Source: Rufibacter sediminis
Lineage (GTDB): Bacteria > Bacteroidota > Bacteroidia > Cytophagales > Hymenobacteraceae
Assembly (NCBI RefSeq): GCF_014269285.1
Contig: NZ_JACOAF010000042.1
Coordinates: 104,871-168,870 of the forward strand
Direction of reading: 5' to 3'
DNA: 64,000 nt
Under the pieces are notes generated by a model, which searched no databases, had not been told where the DNA came from, and saw nothing but the letters and a program-made list of their open reading frames with translations. Both the position numbers and the translations under genes were made by a program. Position 1 is the stretch's first letter, and every line of letters begins with the position of its first letter. Below, piece after piece: positions 35,164 through 45,097 of the stretch.

Positions 35164-35769
35164 CACTTTTGTATTGCCATCCTGATACAGGAAATCCACA
35201 CCCGCCAAACGCCTTCGCAAAGTGGACGCTGACGCAACGTTTTGCTTAGATTCATTTTTGCCAAAGTTTAGCTCTTCCTCATACATTACGTATCTGCTTG
35301 CCTGAACCGGAAAAGCAAAAGAGGAAACAAGAGCAAGTTGCGGTTTGCTGGCTAGGGTACTATCTGTACATATGTGCTCTCCCCGTAGAAATTTATCAAG
35401 TAGTTACTGATAGAATCTTGTGCATCGGGAAATTCAGATGGAAGTGCAGTTGAGTTGTGCAGGAGAGTGCTTTTTGGAAATAGGTACTATTCTTAAAAGC
35501 ACATGCTCAGAACCACGCTGCTTTCCTTCAATTAAACAACAGAATAATTATATTCTTGTATTTTCTATGTGCCGCAAACAAACTGCTTGGTTTGAAAAGT
35601 TCATCAAGGCAGTAGTAACCTCTCTTTTTTACCGGAAAAACAGGTCCATTCACCGGGTTTTTAGGTCCATTTAGTTACGAAATCGATTTCCTTAACCCAG
35701 AAATTTCCCGGTTCATCACCCAAAACCCTCTCCTCGTCGAAACTTCCCTTATGCCTCTACCAATAGGGC

Positions 35770-35777
35770 TACCTTTG
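35770..35777 (+). promoter_or_regulatory. Putative -7 box for the T9SS protein gene
   Basis: TACCTTTG, matching TAnnTTTG, 64 bases before the ATG. Confidence 0.4.
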
Positions 35778-35841
35778 CAACATCAAATTATACAACACGA
35801 AAATATAATTTGTACAACGCAATATAACCATTTTTAGGATC

Positions 35842-37890
35842 ATGATTACTACGCTATTAACCCTTCGCCAATTTTTTCAAGGTCTCAACTTCTTCTCTTG
35901 GGCAAACAAAAAAGTAGCGCTAGCATTCCTCTTGTTCTCCTTCGGGGCACTGTCTGCGCAGGCCCAGTCTACGACCATCTATTCTGTTAAGAACGGCAAC
36001 GTAGAAAGCGCTGACACCTGGAACCTGAAAAGAATACCGAGAAGCAACGAAGTAATCGTGATCAACCACAGCGTGGTCCTGAACCAGGACTTCATGCTGG
36101 GCGAAGCTAGCCGGGGTGAAATCAAGGTGGCCGCCGCCGGTTCTTTGACCACTGGCCAGAACGGAAGACTGAGAATCAGAGGAAACGGATCTCAGGTAGA
36201 GAACTTCGGTACCGTTAACCTGAAGAGCCTGGGTCTGGGGTCAAACGGAAGCGACTCTGCTTATTTCATCAACCACAACGTGGCTATCCTTTCTGACAAC
36301 CCAGAAATGAAGATAGGCGCCCTCAGAAACTTTGGCACGCTCTCCTTCACTTCTACCAACAACATCTACCTGGAGAAAGTAACTATAACCAACGGCCAAA
36401 ACGCTACTCTCTCCTTCGCAAACAACCTCACACTTTATAGCGGCTCTTTACTCATCAACAGAGGCAACGTCTTAATCAAAGGCAGAGACGCTTATGCCCT
36501 GAACATCAACCAGGGCATCGTAAAAAACTACGGTGACCTGAAAGTAACCGGAGGCCTGAACATCACTGGCGCTCCTACAGACAAGTCTAACTTTAACCTG
36601 AGCAACTACGGTACCTTCAGCACCAACAGCGTTTACCTGAACAACCAGACCAGCGTACAAAACTCCGGGTCTATGGTATGTGCCAACAACTTCATCTCTA
36701 ACCAGGCCATTGTCATAAACCAAACCAACGGTTACTTAGAGCAGACAAACCCCAACAGCGTCTTTGAAAACAGAAACTCCGGAGCCATGCTCACCAACAA
36801 CGGTTTCCTGAAAGTAAAAGGTGACTTCACCAACATCGCCAACGCAGTCTTGAATGGTTCTGGTTATATCGCCATCGATGGTTACTCTAAAAATGTGGAT
36901 CGTGCCATCATCGAAGGAAACCTGACCATCTATGATCCATCTGCCTACAAGACCACCATTCTGGACCAAGGCTTCGCAAACGGTGCCACCATTGCCCCTA
37001 CGGTAAAAGCAGGAACTTCTTCTGCTCCCGGCTGTGACAAACCAGTAGTTGCCGTAACAGGTCCTACCCAGCTTTGCAACGTGGCTGATGAGTTCTACAC
37101 CTTCACCGTGGGCCAGGAGGCTGCCAGCACCACCTACACTTACACCCTGCCCGAAGGATTCTTCATCATGGAAGGCGAAGGAACCGGTACTATCTCTGTG
37201 TTCATTGCCGTAGAGGAATACCTCTTGAACCAAAGCCTTCCGGTAAAAGTAACCGCCACCAACGCTTGTGGTTCTACATCCGCTGAGATGCAGGTGATGG
37301 TAAAAGATTGCGCCTTGGCCAATCCCCTACCGGTAACGCTTACCTCGTTCACCGCCACAGCTAAGAAAGGCATGATCCAACTGAACTGGGCTACAGCCTC
37401 TGAGAAGAACAACCAGGAGTTTGTGGTAGAGCGCAGCGCAGACGGCAAAACGTTCACCGCCATCAAAACGGTACAAGGCGGCGGCAACAGCAACGTTCCT
37501 TTGAACTACACCTTCCAGGATGCCCAGCCTTTGACCGGTACTTCTTACTACCGCTTAAGACAAGTTGACTTTGACGGCACCACTGAGTACTCTAAAGTAG
37601 TGAGCGTGAAAAACCAGACCACCGGTACTGCCGCCGCTATCAAAACAAACGCTTACCCTAACCCCTTCCAAGGCGTTTTGACCCTTGAGTTGAAAGTGGA
37701 GAAAGCGTCTGAGGTAAAAATCACCCTCACCAACATGGCGGGTCAGGTAGTTCAGCAGAAGACGGTGCAAGCCGAAGGCACAGCTGCCTACACCTTGGAC
37801 AACCTCCAGAACGCCCCGGCAGGTATCTACTTTCTGAAAGTATACCAAGACGGTCAGGTGACCACCCACAAGCTCCTGAAAAACAATTAA
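35842..37890 (+). CDS. Secreted protein with T9SS type A sorting domain
   Basis: 682 residues. A long N-terminus with a hydrophobic signal (KVALAFLLFSFGALSAQAQ, cleavage about residue 42), then a region rich in Asn, Gly and Ser with short beta repeats (about 45-385), consistent with a beta-helix or adhesin-like fold. After that come a PKD-like/Ig-like part (TGPTQLCNVADEFYTFTV), the common LTSFTATAKKGMIQLNWATASEKNNQEFVVERS segment and a C-terminal T9SS sorting domain (YPNPFQGVLTLELKV ... GIYFLKVY). Exported and attached to the surface or released; target unknown. Confidence 0.88.
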   Translation: MITTLLTLRQFFQGLNFFSWANKKVALAFLLFSFGALSAQAQSTTIYSVKNGNVESADTWNLKRIPRSNEVIVINHSVVLNQDFMLGEASRGEIKVAAAGSLTTGQNGRLRIRGNGSQVENFGTVNLKSLGLGSNGSDSAYFINHNVAILSDNPEMKIGALRNFGTLSFTSTNNIYLEKVTITNGQNATLSFANNLTLYSGSLLINRGNVLIKGRDAYALNINQGIVKNYGDLKVTGGLNITGAPTDKSNFNLSNYGTFSTNSVYLNNQTSVQNSGSMVCANNFISNQAIVINQTNGYLEQTNPNSVFENRNSGAMLTNNGFLKVKGDFTNIANAVLNGSGYIAIDGYSKNVDRAIIEGNLTIYDPSAYKTTILDQGFANGATIAPTVKAGTSSAPGCDKPVVAVTGPTQLCNVADEFYTFTVGQEAASTTYTYTLPEGFFIMEGEGTGTISVFIAVEEYLLNQSLPVKVTATNACGSTSAEMQVMVKDCALANPLPVTLTSFTATAKKGMIQLNWATASEKNNQEFVVERSADGKTFTAIKTVQGGGNSNVPLNYTFQDAQPLTGTSYYRLRQVDFDGTTEYSKVVSVKNQTTGTAAAIKTNAYPNPFQGVLTLELKVEKASEVKITLTNMAGQVVQQKTVQAEGTAAYTLDNLQNAPAGIYFLKVYQDGQVTTHKLLKNN

Positions 37891-37910
37891 TAAAACCAGA
37901 ACTCTACTTG

Positions 37911-37943
37911 AAAGCGCCACTGCCCCTGCAGTGGCGCTTTTTA
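37911..37943 (+). terminator. Terminator of the T9SS protein gene
   Basis: AAAGCGCCACTGC / GCAGTGGCGCTTT stem with T-run, 20 bases after the stop. Confidence 0.9.
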
Positions 37944-37955
37944 TTTAAGTTCTTC

Positions 37956-37963
37956 TAAATTTG
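37956..37963 (+). promoter_or_regulatory. Putative -7 box for mqo
   Basis: TAAATTTG, matching TAnnTTTG, 56 bases before the ATG. Confidence 0.4.
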
Positions 37964-38019
37964 GGCAAAACACTTTCTGTTGGTTTCTTCGTACTCTAGG
38001 AAGTATATAACAGGAAATC

Positions 38020-39528
38020 ATGGATAAAATAGTAACCGAACCAGATGTAGTGTTGATAGGCGCTGGCATTATGAGCGCCACCTTGGGCGTGATGTTGAAG
38101 CAGCTGCAACCGGATCTGACCATAGAAATATATGAGCGCCTGGACGAGGTGGCCGCGGAGAGTTCCGATGCCTGGAACAACGCCGGCACCGGCCACTCCG
38201 CTTTTTGCGAACTGAACTATACCCCAGAGAAAGCAGACGGCACCATTGACATCTCCAAAGCCGATGTCATTGCCGAGTGGTTTGAGCAGTCGCGCCAGTT
38301 TTGGGCCTATTTAGTGGAAAAAGGCATCCTTTCTGACCCTAAGATGTTCATCCGGAGCGTGCCGCACATGAGCTTTGTGTGGGGCGATAAAAACGTTTCT
38401 TTCCTGCGCAAGCGCTATGAGGCCATGACCAAGTCTCCCCTGTTCCAGGGAATGCAGTACTCCGAGGATTTCGAGCAGTTGGCCCACTGGATGCCCCTGA
38501 TCATGAAAGGCCGCAGCCGCGACGAGAAAGTGGCCGCCACCCGCATGGAAGTAGGTACTGACGTGAACTTCGGCTGCCTGACCCGGCAACTGTTCAAGCA
38601 CCTGAAAGAAATGGGCGGCGTTGAACTGTACCGGAACCATGAAGTGCGTTCTTTCCGGCACAAAGAAGACGGCATCTGGCGCGTCAGGGTGAAAGACCTC
38701 ACCACTGGCCAGAAGCGCCGAGCCCGCGCCAAATTCGTCTTCATTGGCGCCGGTGGCGGTTCGCTGCCGCTTCTGCTGGCCTCGGGCATCCCAGAAGGAA
38801 AAGGCTTTGGGGGATTTCCGGTGAGCGGCCAGTGGCTGAAATGCACCAATCCCGAGATCATCGCGCAGCACCAGGCCAAAGTCTACGGCAAAGCAGCCGT
38901 GGGTTCTCCGCCCATGTCAGTACCGCACTTAGATACGCGGGTGATCAACGGCGAGAAAGCCTTGCTCTTTGGGCCATATGCCGGTTTCACCACCAAATTC
39001 CTCAAAAAAGGCTCTTTCTTTGACTTGCCTTTCTCCATCAAGATGAACAACCTGCGGCCTATGCTAGCGGCGGGTTATACCAATATTCCGCTTACCAAAT
39101 ACCTCATCAACCAGGTGAGACAATCGCCGGAAGACAGGTTAGAAGCCCTGAAAGAGTACGTGCCTACCGCCAAAGCCGAGGACTGGGAACTGGAAGTAGC
39201 CGGCCAGCGGGTACAGGTGATCAAGAAAGACCCCAAACGCGGCGGGGTGCTGGAGTTTGGCACCGAAGTGGTGAGCGCCGCCGATGGTTCCATAGCCGCT
39301 TTGCTGGGTGCTTCTCCGGGTGCCTCTACGGCGGTTTCCATCATGGTCAACCTCATTCACAAGTGCTTCCCGCAGAAAGCGGCCTCGCCGGAATGGCAGG
39401 AAAAGATAAAGGAAATGATCCCTTCGTTTGGGGTTTCCCTGGACGAGAATCCGCAACTCTGCGAGGAACTGCGGTCCCACACCGGCCGGGTTCTGCAACT
39501 TCAGGAACCACATCCGGTTCAACGCTAA
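38020..39528 (+). CDS. mqo: Malate:quinone oxidoreductase
   Basis: 502-residue FAD enzyme that oxidises malate to oxaloacetate and passes electrons to quinone at the inner membrane. Typical features: [17 protein letters not shown] (FAD binding), [46 protein letters not shown] and the C-terminal [14 protein letters not shown]. Together with citrate synthase it belongs to the TCA cycle, though the genes are far apart. Confidence 0.97.
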   Translation: MDKIVTEPDVVLIGAGIMSATLGVMLKQLQPDLTIEIYERLDEVAAESSDAWNNAGTGHSAFCELNYTPEKADGTIDISKADVIAEWFEQSRQFWAYLVEKGILSDPKMFIRSVPHMSFVWGDKNVSFLRKRYEAMTKSPLFQGMQYSEDFEQLAHWMPLIMKGRSRDEKVAATRMEVGTDVNFGCLTRQLFKHLKEMGGVELYRNHEVRSFRHKEDGIWRVRVKDLTTGQKRRARAKFVFIGAGGGSLPLLLASGIPEGKGFGGFPVSGQWLKCTNPEIIAQHQAKVYGKAAVGSPPMSVPHLDTRVINGEKALLFGPYAGFTTKFLKKGSFFDLPFSIKMNNLRPMLAAGYTNIPLTKYLINQVRQSPEDRLEALKEYVPTAKAEDWELEVAGQRVQVIKKDPKRGGVLEFGTEVVSAADGSIAALLGASPGASTAVSIMVNLIHKCFPQKAASPEWQEKIKEMIPSFGVSLDENPQLCEELRSHTGRVLQLQEPHPVQR

Positions 39529-40047
39529 AAGAAAAGGCAATGATTTTTCAAAAAGCCCCGGAAAACGCTCCGGGGCTTTTTTGTTTTGGCTGCTACGGCT
39601 ACATCCATTTACCTTCTTTGCCGTATGGGTGAAGACAGACGATGTTAGTTTCCATTCTCTATATTTAAATCCTTGTGCTACTGAAAGTTGGATCGACAGG
39701 ATCTGGCACACTGCAAGTATTCTGTTCAGCCTCCGATTGCATCACCTTTAAATGTTGCAGCCCAGGTTTCTGCTATATAAGGAAGCAGGCTCATTTGGCT
39801 GATAAGTTTACATATTTTTATATAATTAGAGTATCCTATTTAGATCATCCCTCCTGTTGGTAAAGCTATTGCTTTTCGTTTTTACCACCCCCAAGTAAAA
39901 GAGAGGAAGGGAAATACAGAACTGGCCCGATAAATGGAAGGCTTCTGTGGTTTTTGGCGTATTTTTACCAAATCATATCGAAAACAGGTAGTCTCCTGGG
40001 GAGCTAAAAATCCCTAAGTACACGTTTTATAGTAGCTTATCATATTT
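39529..40047. other. Intergenic region after mqo
   Basis: 519 bases. A terminator sits at the left. A weak family A-like stretch (TTTTTGGCGTATTTTTACC, about 39953-39971) lies near the next gene. Nothing else recognised. Confidence 0.5.
39551..39582 (+). terminator. Terminator of mqo
   Basis: AAAAGCCCCGG / CCGGGGCTTTT with loop AAAACGCT and a T-run. Confidence 0.92.
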
Positions 40048-40881
40048 ATGAAGATCGTACACCCTGCTCTGATCGTTTTTAGTTTGCTGTTGCCTGCCGG
40101 CGCCACAACTGCCCAAACGTTGGCCACGCCACCCGCCAGCAGTACGACTAGCCCCACCCCCAAGAAACAAGATTCTGGTTTGGGCGCGAAAGTGAATGCT
40201 ATTATAAAGAAACAGACTCCGGCCACCCCGGCACCCAAGCCGAGTACTGCCACCACGGCTCCGGCCGCCAAGCAACCGACGGCCGCAACTCCGGTCTCTG
40301 CCCCATCTGCGGTGGCGAAATCTGATACGTCCAAGGCCAAGAGCTCCCAGGTTACGCAGAAACTCACCAAGGTAGACCACCTGATCACGGAGCGCGAGCA
40401 GCTGGTTTTGAAGTACGACTACCTCAAAACCCAGGGCAATAACTTCTGGGGCAAAGCCTCCAAAGAAGATTTACTAGCCGTGGTGGAGGCCCTGAAGGAG
40501 GTGCTCCAGAAAGATGAGCAGATCATTCATGCGGTAGAGCAGGCGAACCTGGAAACCCGCCGGAACCTGGCCAAACGGGCTGCCGAGCTGGAGGCGGAGT
40601 CCAAGAGACTGAACAGCCAGGTACGCGGCGACAAACGGGTGATCACCGACAACATCTATGATCTCAAGTCCTCGCTGTCTAACGCGCAAAACCTGCTCAG
40701 AAACAAAGACCGTAAACTAAAGGACCTGGAAGAGGAACTGCAGACCTCCAAAGACGCGAAGTTTGAGCACGATGCCATCGCCGCTTTCTTTGCCATGCTG
40801 AGCCTCATCCTGATTGGCTACATTGTGCGGCTCAGAAACCAGATGGCCAGCATCCGGGATGAGAACCACGTGAAAGCATGA
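40048..40881 (+). CDS. Exported coiled-coil protein with C-terminal membrane anchor
   Basis: 277 residues. N-terminal signal segment (MKIVHPALIVFSLLLPAGATTAQ), a low-complexity Pro/Ala/Thr/Lys stretch (about 27-105), a charged helical coiled coil (about 110-240: VDHLITEREQLVLKYDYL, ETRRNLAKRAAELEAESKRL) and a terminal hydrophobic segment (AIAAFFAMLSLILIGYIV). Family not recognised; likely anchored in the inner membrane. Its stop overlaps the next ATG (ATGA), so the two are co-translated. Confidence 0.75.
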   Translation: MKIVHPALIVFSLLLPAGATTAQTLATPPASSTTSPTPKKQDSGLGAKVNAIIKKQTPATPAPKPSTATTAPAAKQPTAATPVSAPSAVAKSDTSKAKSSQVTQKLTKVDHLITEREQLVLKYDYLKTQGNNFWGKASKEDLLAVVEALKEVLQKDEQIIHAVEQANLETRRNLAKRAAELEAESKRLNSQVRGDKRVITDNIYDLKSSLSNAQNLLRNKDRKLKDLEEELQTSKDAKFEHDAIAAFFAMLSLILIGYIVRLRNQMASIRDENHVKA

Positions 40882-41243
40882 GTGAACGCCTGGTGCCCGC
40901 CGCCAAGTACCTCACCTACACCGAGGCCATTGGCTTGTACAATGCCCTCACCCAGGTAGGCGTAGTGGCGCTGGTGAAAACGTGCGGTCCGCCCAGTTTA
41001 CCCTTCGGGGATGGGTTGTATTACCAGCTGCAGTTACAGCAGAAAGACCTGGAGGCCGCGCATCCCGTTTTAGAGGAGTTTTCCCAAAAACAGGCCCAAA
41101 TCAGCGTTGAGGCGCAAACCTGCCCCCGGTGTGGTTCCGTATACGTATGGCCAGACAGCCACCTGCCCTGGTGGAAGAAGGTGATCTATGCCGGCACCAC
41201 CGTGTACAAGTGCCAGGACTGCGGCCACTCATTTTTTGCATAA
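40878..41243 (+). CDS. Zinc-ribbon protein with DUF2007-like N-terminus
   Basis: 121 residues. N-terminal part (EAIGLYNALTQVGVVALV ... YYQLQLQQKDLEAAHPVLEE) resembles the DUF2007 signalling-type domain. The C-terminal part has a zinc ribbon from CPRCGS and CQDCGHSF. It overlaps the upstream gene by four bases. Codons around 41066-41100 (VLEEFSQKQAQI) coincide with a possible degenerate family A repeat. Confidence 0.75.
   Translation: MSERLVPAAKYLTYTEAIGLYNALTQVGVVALVKTCGPPSLPFGDGLYYQLQLQQKDLEAAHPVLEEFSQKQAQISVEAQTCPRCGSVYVWPDSHLPWWKKVIYAGTTVYKCQDCGHSFFA
41066..41100. repeat. Possible family A copy inside a coding region
   Basis: GTTTTAGAGGAGTTTTCCC then AAAAACAGGCCCAAAT; weaker than other copies. 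Confidence 0.35.
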
Positions 41244-41348
41244 AAAGACCTTAGTAGCTAGACGCTGGACAATAGACAAAGACCCAAGGCATGATACATA
41301 AGACCCGTCTTTCCTCTAAATTCTTGCCTCTGGCGCCTCCCCCTTTCC

Positions 41349-43313
41349 ATGGATAAAATTTTAAACGAATTACTAGACGTACGGGCCCTGCTCAAACTGG
41401 AGCAGGACGAAGACCGCAAGCAGTACCAACTTAAAAACGCCCAGACCAGCATCACCGAGCGCAAGCGTATGGGCATTTGCTGGTACCCGGTGAATGTGAT
41501 CAGGCAACAGGTGGGCTTCGGGAACAAGATGGTGGTGGAACTGGAGCGAATCTCCGGGCGTGACCAGCTACACATGTTCCAGGCGGGTTCCTCGGCGGCA
41601 CTGTTCACCAACGGCGAAGGTGGCACCCTGAACGGCGTGGTGCTGGAAGTGAAGCGAAACAAATTGCGCCTGGCCACCTCCCGCGAAGACCTCCCCGACT
41701 GGATTGAAGGCGGTTCGCGCCTGGGCGTGGAGCTGACTTTTGACGAGGTAAGCTACCGCGAGATGGAGTTTGCGCTCATGAAGGTCATGGAGGCCCAGAA
41801 AACCCGCCTAGCCCAACTCCGCGATATTATATTAGGAGCCGAGCCGGCCATCTTCCGCCGCGAACGCGACGTTTCTCCCATCCCCGCCCTCAATGACTCA
41901 CAGAATGCCGCCGTCTGCAACATCATGCAAGCCAAAGATGTGGCCATCATCCACGGACCTCCGGGAACCGGCAAAACCACCACGCTGGTCCAGGTGATTC
42001 TGAAAACCCTGGAAGCCGGCGAGAAAAAACTGTTGGTGACAGCTCCCAGTAACACCGCGGTAGATCTGCTCACCGAGAAACTGGCCGAGCAGGGCGTCAA
42101 CGTCATCCGGATCGGGAACCCGTCACGGGTATCGGAGGTGCTGCTGGAGCACACCCTGGATTCGCAGATCATGCACCACCGCGATTACAAGCAACTGAAG
42201 AAACTCCGCAAAACGGCGCAGGAGTACAAGTCCATGGCGGGTCAGTTCAAGCGCAATTTCGGGCACGAGGAGCGCCAGCAGCGCCAGTTCATGAAAGAGG
42301 AAAGCAAACGCGTGCTGGACCAGGCCAATGACATTGAAGACTACATCACCGAGGATCTGCTGGACCATGTGGAAGTGATCACCTGTACGCTGGTGGGATC
42401 GGCAAACCGGGCCATCCGGCACCTGCAGTATGACACGGTGTTTATTGACGAAGCCGCCCAGGCCCTGGAACCCGCCTGCTGGATTCCCATCACCCGGGCC
42501 AACCGCGTGGTGCTGGCCGGCGACCACCACCAGCTACCGCCCACCGTGAAATCATTGGCGGCGGAGCGCGGCGGCTTGGCCCGAACCCTGTTTGAGAAGT
42601 GCATTGAGCGCCAGCCCGAGACCGCCGTGATGCTGACCACCCAGTACCGCATGCACGAGCACATCATGGGCTTTTCCAACGGTCAGTTTTACCGGGGCGA
42701 GCTGCAGGCCCACGAAAGCGTGCGCACCGCCACGTTACCAGACGTACACCCGGTGTTTGAACCCGGCCTGATTGTGGAGTTCATTGATACCGCTGGCTGC
42801 GGCTTCAACGACCAGACCATTGGCGAAGGCAGCAGTACCGCCAACCCCGAGGAGGCCGATGTGCTCATCAAGCATCTACTGAATCTGCTCACGCCCTACG
42901 AACCCATTGGCAAAGACGAGGAACTGCCCGAGAAGCCGCTCCGCATCGGGATCATCTCGCCGTACCGGGCGCAGATCAACTACCTCAATGACCAGGTGGA
43001 GCATCAGCCTAAACTGGCGGCTTTGCACGCGCGCAGACAACTCTCCGTGGGTACGGTAGATTCTTTCCAGGGGCAGGAACGCGATATCATCTACATCAGC
43101 ATGGTGCGCAGCAACCCCGAGGGGGAAATCGGTTTCCTCTCTGACATGCGGCGCATGAACGTAGCCATGACGCGGGCCAAAAAGAAAATGGTGATTGTAG
43201 GCGACAGCGCCACGTTGGGGCAACATACATTCTATCAGGAGTTTCTTGCCTACGCCGAGAACATTGGCGCGTACCGCAGTGCCTGGGAACTGCTGTCGCC
43301 GGAGGCGGAATAA
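41349..43313 (+). CDS. Upf1/IGHMBP2-like SF1B helicase
   Basis: 654 residues. An N-terminal beta domain (about 1-190) is followed by the helicase core: Walker A IIHGPPGTGKTTTLVQV, APSNTAVDLL, Walker B TVFIDEAAQALEP, LAGDHHQLPPTVKS, TTQYRMHEHIMGFSN, GTVDSFQGQERDIIYIS and NVAMTRAKKKMVIVG. This is the 5'-3' Upf1-like (SF1B) family; bacterial relatives act on DNA or RNA with unclear roles. Single gene. Confidence 0.92.
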   Translation: MDKILNELLDVRALLKLEQDEDRKQYQLKNAQTSITERKRMGICWYPVNVIRQQVGFGNKMVVELERISGRDQLHMFQAGSSAALFTNGEGGTLNGVVLEVKRNKLRLATSREDLPDWIEGGSRLGVELTFDEVSYREMEFALMKVMEAQKTRLAQLRDIILGAEPAIFRRERDVSPIPALNDSQNAAVCNIMQAKDVAIIHGPPGTGKTTTLVQVILKTLEAGEKKLLVTAPSNTAVDLLTEKLAEQGVNVIRIGNPSRVSEVLLEHTLDSQIMHHRDYKQLKKLRKTAQEYKSMAGQFKRNFGHEERQQRQFMKEESKRVLDQANDIEDYITEDLLDHVEVITCTLVGSANRAIRHLQYDTVFIDEAAQALEPACWIPITRANRVVLAGDHHQLPPTVKSLAAERGGLARTLFEKCIERQPETAVMLTTQYRMHEHIMGFSNGQFYRGELQAHESVRTATLPDVHPVFEPGLIVEFIDTAGCGFNDQTIGEGSSTANPEEADVLIKHLLNLLTPYEPIGKDEELPEKPLRIGIISPYRAQINYLNDQVEHQPKLAALHARRQLSVGTVDSFQGQERDIIYISMVRSNPEGEIGFLSDMRRMNVAMTRAKKKMVIVGDSATLGQHTFYQEFLAYAENIGAYRSAWELLSPEAE

Positions 43314-43340
43314 ATCCTTTGCCCCGTCAGCTTCGTTAGA

Positions 43341-43377
43341 GGCTTTAGGAGCAGTTTTACCAAAACACCCGTAAAAC
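43341..43377. repeat. Hairpin repeat family A, degenerate copy
   Basis: GGCTTTAGGAGCAGTTTTAC then CAAAACACCCGTAAAAC; between the helicase gene and slyD. Confidence 0.5.
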
Positions 43378-43486
43378 AACCTGGATGGTGTTGTCCTTCG
43401 GCTTTTACTGAAATGAAGCCGGAGGCGTGATACTTTCCGCTGAATATTTACCTTTACGATTCTATCATCCATAAACGTATCACCAA

Positions 43487-43999
43487 ATGAAAATAGAAGA
43501 GAACAAAGTGGTGTCGCTCACCTACGAGCTACGCGTTACCGACGAAGAAGGCGAAGACACCCTGGTGGAGACCGCTGACGAAGAAAATCCGATGGTCTTT
43601 TTGTTTGGTGTGAGCGGCCTGCCCGAGAAATTCGAACAGGAACTGGAAGGAAAATCGGCCGGTGAGTCGTTCAAGTTCACGGTTGCCTCTGATGAAGGCT
43701 ACGGTGATTTAGACGAGTCGGCCATTGTACCAGTACCTAAAAACGTCTTCGAGGTGGAAGGCAAAATAGACGAGGAAATGGTGCAGGTAGGCAACTATAT
43801 TCCCATGTCTGACAACGAAGGCAACCACATGCAGGGACGTATTGTGAGCGTTGAAACAGATCACGTGCTCATGGACTTCAATCACCCGCTCGCGGGCATG
43901 GACATGCACTTTGAAGGCAAGGTCATCAGCGTGCGCGAAGCCACCCAGGAAGAGATCTCCCACGGCCACGTACACGGCGAAGGCGGTCATCACCATTAA
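43487..43999 (+). CDS. slyD: SlyD-type FKBP peptidyl-prolyl isomerase
   Basis: 170 residues. N-terminal KVVSLTYELRVTDEEGE, LFGVSGLPEKFEQELEGKSAGESFKF and the IF domain region (ESAIVPVPKNVFEV ... GNYIPMSDNEGNHMQGRI) with DFNHPLAGMDMHFEGKV, as in SlyD. The C-terminus is His-rich (HGHVHGEGGHHH), able to bind metal. Acts as a cytoplasmic prolyl isomerase and chaperone. A terminator follows. Confidence 0.94.
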   Translation: MKIEENKVVSLTYELRVTDEEGEDTLVETADEENPMVFLFGVSGLPEKFEQELEGKSAGESFKFTVASDEGYGDLDESAIVPVPKNVFEVEGKIDEEMVQVGNYIPMSDNEGNHMQGRIVSVETDHVLMDFNHPLAGMDMHFEGKVISVREATQEEISHGHVHGEGGHHH

Positions 44000-44071
44000 T
44001 CAAATTAGCCAGCAGAAATAGCAAGGTAATATTACCGGTGCAATGACTTTCTAGCTGCTTTATACCACAAC

Positions 44072-44104
44072 AGAAAGGCCACTCCTACTTGAAGTGGCCT
44101 TTCT
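44072..44104. terminator. Terminator after slyD
   Basis: AGAAAGGCCACT / AGTGGCCTTTCT stem; a family A copy begins directly after it. Confidence 0.88.
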
Positions 44105-44141
44105 GTTTTAGGGCCGTTTTCCCGAAAAGCCCCTTAAAACG
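44105..44141. repeat. Hairpin repeat family A
   Basis: GTTTTAGGGCCGTTTTCCC then GAAAAGCCCCTTAAAACG, immediately after the slyD terminator. Confidence 0.75.
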
Positions 44142-44316
44142 TAGCAAGTCTGATTTCTACCTCAAACCACCTTCTGGCTGAATCAAACCAAAAGAGGAAA
44201 GATTCATTCCCTAACAACTCTATTTGAAAGATATTCATATTGGCCCGGATTTCTAAGTCAAGTTGCTCGTCTAACCTAGAGTCATTCATTGCAGAGCTTA
44301 CTTCTTGATGCCCCAT
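44134..44316 (-). CDS. Possible small gene or gene remnant
   Basis: 60 residues, acidic, without recognisable family (MGHQEVSSAMNDSRLDEQLD ... WFEVEIRLATF). The amino-acid mix looks more protein-like than most short frames here, but its end lies inside a family A repeat and it has no conserved neighbour. Could be chance or a decayed gene. Confidence 0.2.
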   Translation of the reverse strand: MGHQEVSSAMNDSRLDEQLDLEIRANMNIFQIELLGNESFLFWFDSARRWFEVEIRLATF

Positions 44317-44653
44317 GATCTGATGTCAACCTAATTCTCTGATAAATTAAACATTTACCCGAGGACCATCCACTAAAAGAGTACAGAGATGAATTAGTTG
44401 CCTGTTCCTTTTCCGTGATGAAATTGTTTATCCTCTAAGAAGCTCCAATTGTGGGTGGCTTGGGCCTTTAGATGCTGGACAAGATGATACCCGAAATCCT
44501 CTTCAATTCTAACAAATATTAGATTTTTAAGATTTATGAAAAGCCACTCAGAAATAGACCAACCTGTAAGTAGTTGCTGCTGAACATGTATCAGAAATCA
44601 GCTTTTACAGGTGAAATAGGAACTACAATTACTAATTAGATAAATAAGGATAA

Positions 44654-44692
44654 TGTTTTTAGCTCATTTTCTGCCATTTAGGCCTAAAACGG
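44654..44692. repeat. Hairpin repeat family A, degenerate copy
   Basis: GTTTTTAGCTCATTTTCTG then GGCCTAAAACGG about 400 bases before the xylanase gene. Confidence 0.5.
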
Positions 44693-45097
44693 TTGGTTTA
44701 ATTTAAATTTTTATTACTTTTATGCCAACGTTTGCATAAAGACACTAAATAACATTCCAGCTCACGGAAGAACTTGGCTCTAAAGATCGATTTAGCATTT
44801 TAAACAGACCTGCTACTTGGCAGAAACTGAAAAATCGTATTGGCGGGAAGAACTGCGAACGGATTAACCTCACTTTACCAGATTGCTTACAAGGCTGAGG
44901 GTGTGCTACCAAATAGGTAGAGAAGCACCCGGTATGCACCTATTGAAATAGCCAACGATGGGGCGATTTCTCTGCGTTTGTATGCCTCACCTCCCCGGAC
45001 AGGTTGATTTCTTCCAACCTGATGATTCCTCAATTTTATCCATTACCACTTTTCCCTTTTGAACTGAAACCATTCATTCACTTTAAAGCAGGCAAGC

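Larger units (their letters stand above)
35021..35841. other. Long intergenic region before the T9SS protein
   Basis: 821 bases. Contains a family A copy (35126-35163), two close direct copies of AGGTCCATT (35643-35651 and about 35662-35670) and a -7 box for the next gene. An 84-codon frame at 35420-35674 has no sign of being a gene. Confidence 0.55.
44000..45097. other. Long intergenic region before the xylanase gene
   Basis: 1098 bases. Holds a terminator, two family A copies and a doubtful 60-codon frame on the minus strand. The rest is AT-rich and featureless to me. Confidence 0.55.

Noticed and set aside
35420-35674. 84-codon frame before the T9SS protein gene
   Set aside because: No homology recognised, odd composition rich in Cys and Lys, no promoter or terminator fitting it.
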